NCBI GenBank assembly: GCA_021783175.1
Contig: JAJXUF010000103.1
Location: forward strand, 1 to 11,600
From: Pseudomonadota bacterium
Lineage (GTDB): Bacteria > Pseudomonadota > Gammaproteobacteria > Acidiferrobacterales > UBA6901
Reading direction: 5' to 3'
Length of the DNA: 11,600 bases
Made by a program: the position numbers and the translations under genes. Numbering within the stretch: the stretch's first letter is position 1; every line of letters begins with the position of its first letter. Positions 8,366 through 11,600 of this stretch are shown here, one piece after another. Under the pieces are notes generated by a model that saw only the letters and a list, made by a program, of their open reading frames with translations, searched no databases and was not told the origin of the DNA.

Positions 8366-9142
8366 TTGGCACGGTTCACAAATCAGTTTAGTCTCGGGCT
8401 GCGCTGGCTTAACTGCGGCTGGCGACTATTTCGCCGAAATCCCTGGTTACTGACTGGCATGGGTTTTTGTGCGGCAGCCCTGTTCACATTGCTGACTTTG
8501 ATTCCGTTTGTCGGCGGTCTCGTTATCGGCACTATCGCGCCGATCATCGTGGCGAGCACGTATCTAGCCTTGGACACGTTAAGTCGGCTGAAATCCCCCT
8601 TGCCTGCTTCGCTGCGCCTGGCGGCGATTAAAAAGTCGCCCAGCGAGTTGCTCAGCATCTTCCGGGACGAGCAGCGCGTAATTCCTGCCGTCGTGGTTGC
8701 GATCATTGGAATAGTAATGACTATCCTGGCCAATATCTTGATGCTGCTCGTTGCCGGTGACGCATGGACAAGCAGTTGGTCGAGTCTCAGTGCTGGATCG
8801 GCTCTAGCCGTGCTCATGGCCGCAGCGCTGGGCTTTATAGTCTATGTTGTTCTGGCCCTGTGCTTGATATATGCCATGCCCCTAGCATTCCTGCGGCATG
8901 AACCCCTGATCCCATCCATTGGACGCAGCCTCAAAATTGGCGCCAGACACTTGCCGGCGCTTTTGGTCCCCCTCGCGGCCTTGTTGCTGCCAGTTGCTCT
9001 GGCTGTCATTGTTTCGTTGCTGTCTATCTGGACTGCATATCTGCTTGCGTTCACATTCAGTATTTTCATGCTGCCCATCGTAATATCCGGACTCTACTGC
9101 AGCTACCGGACTCTTTTTCCGCTGACACCCACCGCCGCCTAG
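8366..9142 (+). CDS. BPSS1780-family integral membrane protein (function unknown)
   Basis: A 258-residue inner-membrane protein resembling the BPSS1780 family, common in betaproteobacteria and of unknown function. The N-terminus GLRWLNCGWRLFRRNPWLL matches the family's GWRWLxxGWxLFRRxP pattern, an amphipathic segment before the first helix. Six hydrophobic segments are visible at about 28-48, 50-70, 106-130, 146-175, 196-218 and 221-245. Short polar loops separate them, the longest (about 71-105) containing SLRLAAIKKSPSELLSIF. The start codon is TTG at 8366, chosen because AGAGG (8354-8358) sits seven bases upstream and the family N-terminus begins directly after it; no in-frame ATG gives a complete protein. 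It may be a simple monocistronic unit. The next plus-strand gene begins about 200 bases downstream. Confidence 0.85.
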   Translation: MARFTNQFSLGLRWLNCGWRLFRRNPWLLTGMGFCAAALFTLLTLIPFVGGLVIGTIAPIIVASTYLALDTLSRLKSPLPASLRLAAIKKSPSELLSIFRDEQRVIPAVVVAIIGIVMTILANILMLLVAGDAWTSSWSSLSAGSALAVLMAAALGFIVYVVLALCLIYAMPLAFLRHEPLIPSIGRSLKIGARHLPALLVPLAALLLPVALAVIVSLLSIWTAYLLAFTFSIFMLPIVISGLYCSYRTLFPLTPTAA

Positions 9143-9340
9143 TCTCGACGCATGCAACGCGGCGTAGTTACCCACAACGAGACCGGCTGCCTGTTCGAAG
9201 CTGGCCATTGCGGCCGCATCACCGCAAGCGATGATTTATCGCGATCTACTTAGCTTCCGTGTTCTAAAGAAGGGATTCGGCGTAGCCTCCACAATGCTGC
9301 AGATATTCCACTATGCGGCAAAATGTGGAAGGATACGTCC

Positions 9341-9721
9341 ATGACTGGTTTTCTATTGCGCTGCGGCGTTTCGGCATTGGGCTTGTGGCTCGCCTCGGTA
9401 CTGGTGCCCGGCATTGAGGTTCACACCTTTGGGACTCTCCTTGGTGCGGCACTGCTGCTCGGTATCGTGAACGCGGTGGTCAGGCCGCTGCTCATTGTCC
9501 TCACATTCCCGATTACCGTCCTTACGCTCGGACTGTTCTTGCTGATTATCAATGGCGCAATGCTCGAGCTGGTAGCGTGGATTTTCACCGGCTTCACAAT
9601 CCGCAGCTTCACTTCAGCGTTGTTGGGATCGATCGTCGTGAGCCTGACCGCGTGGGTCGCATCCTACTTCATCGGTCCACGCGGACGGGTAGAAATCATT
9701 GTAGTGCGCCGTAAACATTGA
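9341..9721 (+). CDS. PF04020-type 'phage holin family 4' small membrane protein
   Basis: A 126-residue inner-membrane protein with four hydrophobic segments (about 4-22, 29-47, 50-84 with a break, 90-112). The family signature is clear: NAVVRPLLIVLTFPITVLTLGLF, then LLIINGAMLELVAWIFTGF and SALLGSIVVSLTAW. Members are widespread in bacteria (for example YvlD-like proteins) and the 'phage holin' label is historical; nothing here suggests a prophage. A basic C-terminal tail (RGRVEIIVVRRKH) should be cytoplasmic. An ATG six codons upstream (9323) is in frame, but the start at 9341 is preferred because GGAAGGA (9327-9333) lies exactly seven bases before it. It converges with the downstream minus-strand gene, 68 bases apart. 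Confidence 0.9.
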   Translation: MTGFLLRCGVSALGLWLASVLVPGIEVHTFGTLLGAALLLGIVNAVVRPLLIVLTFPITVLTLGLFLLIINGAMLELVAWIFTGFTIRSFTSALLGSIVVSLTAWVASYFIGPRGRVEIIVVRRKH

Positions 9722-9789
9722 GTCTGCAATCGGCCAATCATGGGCAACATGCTGCCGGGTTCTGCCCCTTCGCGGAAAAGTGAAATGCA

Positions 9790-10476
9790 CTACCGGCCGA
9801 TAGTCCCGTGAGCAGCTTTCTCGAGGGGGTCGCGCAGACGCGCAAAATCGTGCGGTGCAACATATTGCAGGATTTCCTTGCCTTTGCTGTCGATGACAAG
9901 ATCTAGTCCTTTATCCGGGTAAAGAAAATGCTCGACTTGCGCGTCAGTGCGAATACGTTCGGCAGGCTGTCCAAAGCGAGCTAGGGCTGTCTTCTCGCCA
10001 AAGCTGGCGGACGGGATGAAGGTTATGGTTCCAATTGGCGCCTGGTCAGCCGCGGGAACGTCGTCGGCACGCAAGGTGAACTCCAGAGTCTTGCTGTCAA
10101 GATGATCGATTTTGACCGCGCGGCGTTTGAACCGCTCCACCGTTGCCGTATCCACTTCCGCTCCCAGAACAACCTTTCCGGTGATGCCGCCCGCATTAGC
10201 CTCGTCGTAAAACGCCTCGAGCGCTCCAGGCTCTGCGCCGGTAGCCACAATTGCCAGCTCCATTCCCTTGCCGAAGCGCTCGCGCGCCTCGCGGATAGTG
10301 CTCTTGCCGAGTACCAGATCAAATACTTTTGACCCTCCACCGGGTAACGTTTCAATCTGCCACGGCATTCCCTGCGGTTTCGGCGGTAACTTTTGCCACA
10401 TGCGCTGCAAGAACGGCACTGCCACGGCCACGCCAACGATCAGTAAAAGGGTGACAATAAGATTGCGGGTCTTCAT
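9790..10476 (-). CDS. Membrane-anchored protein of unknown function with BamE/SmpA-like modules
   Basis: I do not recognise a named family for this 228-residue protein. It begins MKTRNLIVTLLLIVGVAVAV, a positively charged N-terminus with one hydrophobic helix (about 5-23) that fits a signal anchor; there is no lipobox cysteine. The rest should be periplasmic. Two segments look related to the small BamE/SmpA module: GKSTIREARERFGKGMELAIV (57-77) and GEKTALARFGQPAERIR (160-176), the second followed by EHFLYPDKGLDLVIDSKGKEILQYVAP (182-208), a pattern common in OmlA/BamE-like proteins. The middle (about 100-155) has alternating strands including VKIDHLDSKTLEFTLR. The ATG at 10474-10476 is kept because it gives the complete signal segment, although no Shine-Dalgarno sequence is evident. 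Assignment to the BamE-like superfamily is inference. Confidence 0.8.
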   Translation of the reverse strand: MKTRNLIVTLLLIVGVAVAVPFLQRMWQKLPPKPQGMPWQIETLPGGGSKVFDLVLGKSTIREARERFGKGMELAIVATGAEPGALEAFYDEANAGGITGKVVLGAEVDTATVERFKRRAVKIDHLDSKTLEFTLRADDVPAADQAPIGTITFIPSASFGEKTALARFGQPAERIRTDAQVEHFLYPDKGLDLVIDSKGKEILQYVAPHDFARLRDPLEKAAHGTIGR

Positions 10477-10556
10477 TGGAATCGTGCTGCTGAGAGTTCG
10501 AGATGGATTGTCAAGGGATCGCGCCTTGGCGCCCGGGCGGCGGCCGAATCGATATC

Positions 10557-10586
10557 ATTATCGGCCATGGTTGCGAACCGGAACAA
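10557..10586 (-). promoter_or_regulatory. Candidate sigma-70 promoter for the membrane-anchored protein
   Basis: Minus strand TTGTTC (10586-10581), then 18 bases, then GATAAT (10562-10557), which matches five of six -10 consensus bases. The start codon at 10476 would have a leader of about 74 bases. The -35 is weak, so this is tentative. Confidence 0.3.
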
Positions 10587-10731
10587 GTATTCTTTTCCTG
10601 TGCCCCGCTTCGAGCGGACAACCTTCTCGCACCAGGCGGAGCAATTGTAGCGCCGGTCAGATTGAATTGCTGATATTTTATTGCCGGACACGCCGTTGGA
10701 CCGGTCGAGGGTCAATCAGTGCCGAATCATC

Positions 10732-10737
10732 TATAAT
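10732..10737 (+). promoter_or_regulatory. Consensus -10 box (TATAAT) upstream of the DNA glycosylase gene
   Basis: A perfect TATAAT with no good -35 at 16-18 bases (the best-placed hexamer reads GGGTCA or similar). It lies inside the direct repeat AATCATC-TAT-AATCATC (10725-10741), whose copies are ten bases apart. The leader to the ATG at 10848 would be about 104 bases. An activator-dependent promoter would fit; so would chance. Confidence 0.3.
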
Positions 10738-10847
10738 CATCATGCGCTCCAGCGACTTCGGGGTGCGTAACCCTAAGGGCGCTTCCGCACGGCCCGGGTC
10801 GCGATGTTTGGTGAAATGTCTTCAAAACGATTTAATACTGGGACGAT

Positions 10848-11399
10848 ATGCGAAGGCTCAATCGCGCGTTCTATGCAAGAGACACTCGCGTCGTTGCCAG
10901 GGAACTGCTCGGGAAATATCTTGTCCACGTAGTTCGTGGCATCGAGCGGGTCGGCCGCATCGTCGAGGTGGAGGCATACCTGGGCCCACAGGATCTTGCA
11001 GCGCATTCTGCCAGAGGCTTGACGGAACGCACGAGTGTCATGTTCGGCCCGCCAGGACATGCCTATGTATATATGATTTACGGCATGTATCACTGCATGA
11101 ATGTCGTGACCGAGCGTGCCGGCCATGCTTCTGCGGTTTTGATACGCGCCCTTGAGCCGGTCAGGAACCTGCGCGAACGTACCGCCGGGCCCGGCCTGCT
11201 TTGTCGGGCGATGAAGATTGACCGGCGTGTCAACGCCCATGACATGGTGAGCAATAATCTTTATATTGCCGCCGATGTGAATGCCGAGCCAATCAGGATA
11301 GTTAGACGACCCCGGGTGGGTGTTGACTATGCGGGCCGCTGGGCGAAGAGGTTGTTGCGCTTTTATATTCGCGACAATCCATTCGTGTCGCGACCATGA
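10848..11399 (+). CDS. 3-methyladenine DNA glycosylase, AAG/MPG family
   Basis: A base-excision-repair enzyme that removes alkylated purines such as 3-methyladenine by cleaving the N-glycosidic bond; it acts on DNA in the cytoplasm. The 183-residue sequence has the whole family core: LNRAFYARDTRVVARELLGKYLV (4-26), IVEVEAYLG with catalytic Glu42 and Tyr44, DLAAHSARGLTERTSVMFG with His53, YVYMIYGMYHCMNVV (73-87) whose tyrosines include the residue that intercalates into DNA, AVLIRALEP with Arg100, and GPGLLCRAM (114-122), where many members read GPGKL. The C-terminus VDYAGRWAKRLLRFYIRDNPFVSR is normal for the family, so the gene is complete. The ATG at 10848 has GGGA four bases upstream. No ada or other repair gene is next to it. 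Confidence 0.95.
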   Translation: MRRLNRAFYARDTRVVARELLGKYLVHVVRGIERVGRIVEVEAYLGPQDLAAHSARGLTERTSVMFGPPGHAYVYMIYGMYHCMNVVTERAGHASAVLIRALEPVRNLRERTAGPGLLCRAMKIDRRVNAHDMVSNNLYIAADVNAEPIRIVRRPRVGVDYAGRWAKRLLRFYIRDNPFVSRP

Positions 11400-11496
11400 A
11401 ATTGCCCGTCCTGTCGAGGCGCGCCATTGCGAGTACGATGCGCGCGGCCGGTTTCGGCGATGTTTCCAGTCAAGCAAAGCGAAAGGAGTGAGTGTG

Positions 11497-11600
11497 ATGA
11501 ATCACCGCATGATCAAATCAAGTCGCCTGTCTCGCGCGCTGGCCTGTGCTGGTGTGGTCGCGTTACTGGCCCTGAGCCTGGCACAAGCCATGGCGGACGA
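11497..11600 (+). CDS. Exported protein, N-terminal signal peptide only (runs off right edge)
   Basis: Thirty-four codons are visible before the window ends. The ATG at 11497 has AGGAG (11484-11488) eight bases upstream, one of the best Shine-Dalgarno sequences in the window. The translation begins MNHRMIKSSRLSRALACAG, then has a hydrophobic core VVALLALSLAQAMADE, a typical Sec signal peptide with basic residues, about 15 hydrophobic residues and a likely signal peptidase I site after AQA. A cysteine at residue 17 lies at the start of the hydrophobic core, not at its end, so a lipoprotein is unlikely. The mature protein begins just at the edge, so its function cannot be assigned. It follows the glycosylase gene by 97 bases on the same strand. 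Confidence 0.8.
   Translation, partial: MNHRMIKSSRLSRALACAGVVALLALSLAQAMAD

Larger units (their letters stand above)
10477..10847. other. Divergent intergenic region, no firm gene
   Basis: A spacer of 371 bases between two divergent genes. It contains a candidate promoter on each strand, a CCGCT-TCG-AGCGG hairpin (10605-10617), and a tandem AATCATC repeat (10725-10741). An 80-codon minus-strand frame (10473-10715, TTG start) overlaps the next gene by ATGA but has no ribosome-binding site or recognisable motif, so it is not called. Confidence 0.5.

Noticed and set aside
9208..9227. TTGCGG...CCGCAA inverted repeat upstream of the PF04020-type gene
   Set aside because: Six-base arms in a GC-rich spacer with an internal NotI-like palindrome; too weak to call a regulatory site.
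9341..9721. Prophage signal from the 'phage holin family' protein
   Set aside because: PF04020-type proteins are ordinary chromosomal membrane proteins; no lysis, structural or integrase gene is nearby.
9722..9789. Possible bidirectional terminator GGGCA...TGCCC between the converging genes
   Set aside because: Five-base stem with a long loop and no T-tract on either strand.
10268..11155. Plus-strand 295-codon frame
   Set aside because: Overlaps two well-supported genes in other frames and has a disordered, motif-free translation.

Overview
The window reads as an ordinary chromosomal stretch of a moderately GC-rich Gram-negative proteobacterium, most likely a betaproteobacterium. The evidence for that is the BPSS1780-type membrane protein, the rhodanese/Pcm-like pair and the DUF3391 HD-GYP protein. 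This is inference from gene families; no rRNA or tRNA gene is present to fix the taxonomy. I see no transposase, integrase, CRISPR array or phage gene cluster.

Layout. A minus-strand pair (Pcm-like methyltransferase, then a rhodanese-domain protein running off the left edge) is divergent from thiC. thiC is preceded by a clear TPP riboswitch. thiC converges on a minus-strand DUF3391/HD-GYP protein, a predicted cyclic-di-GMP phosphodiesterase. A 489-base non-coding spacer follows, holding a good sigma-54-type promoter match and a stem-loop pointing at the HD-GYP gene, several more hairpins, and repeated TTGACT motifs in front of a plus-strand ABC exporter. The exporter is a full TMD-NBD half-transporter with an unusual N-terminal domain of about 120 residues. 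It converges on a short-chain dehydrogenase. After a 465-base gap come a six-helix BPSS1780-family membrane protein (TTG start) and a four-helix PF04020 ('phage holin family 4') membrane protein, both plus strand. A minus-strand membrane-anchored protein of unknown function follows, with a repeated BamE/SmpA-like module. It is divergent from a 3-methyladenine DNA glycosylase of the AAG/MPG family. The window ends in the signal peptide of an exported protein cut by the right edge.

How the parts work together. thiC makes the pyrimidine half of thiamine and is controlled by its own product through the riboswitch. The other genes look like independent housekeeping, signalling and repair units, not one pathway. 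The most unusual items are the N-terminal domain fused to the ABC exporter, the possible sigma-54 control of the HD-GYP gene, and the altered substrate motif of the Pcm-like protein. I found no convincing new multi-gene system.
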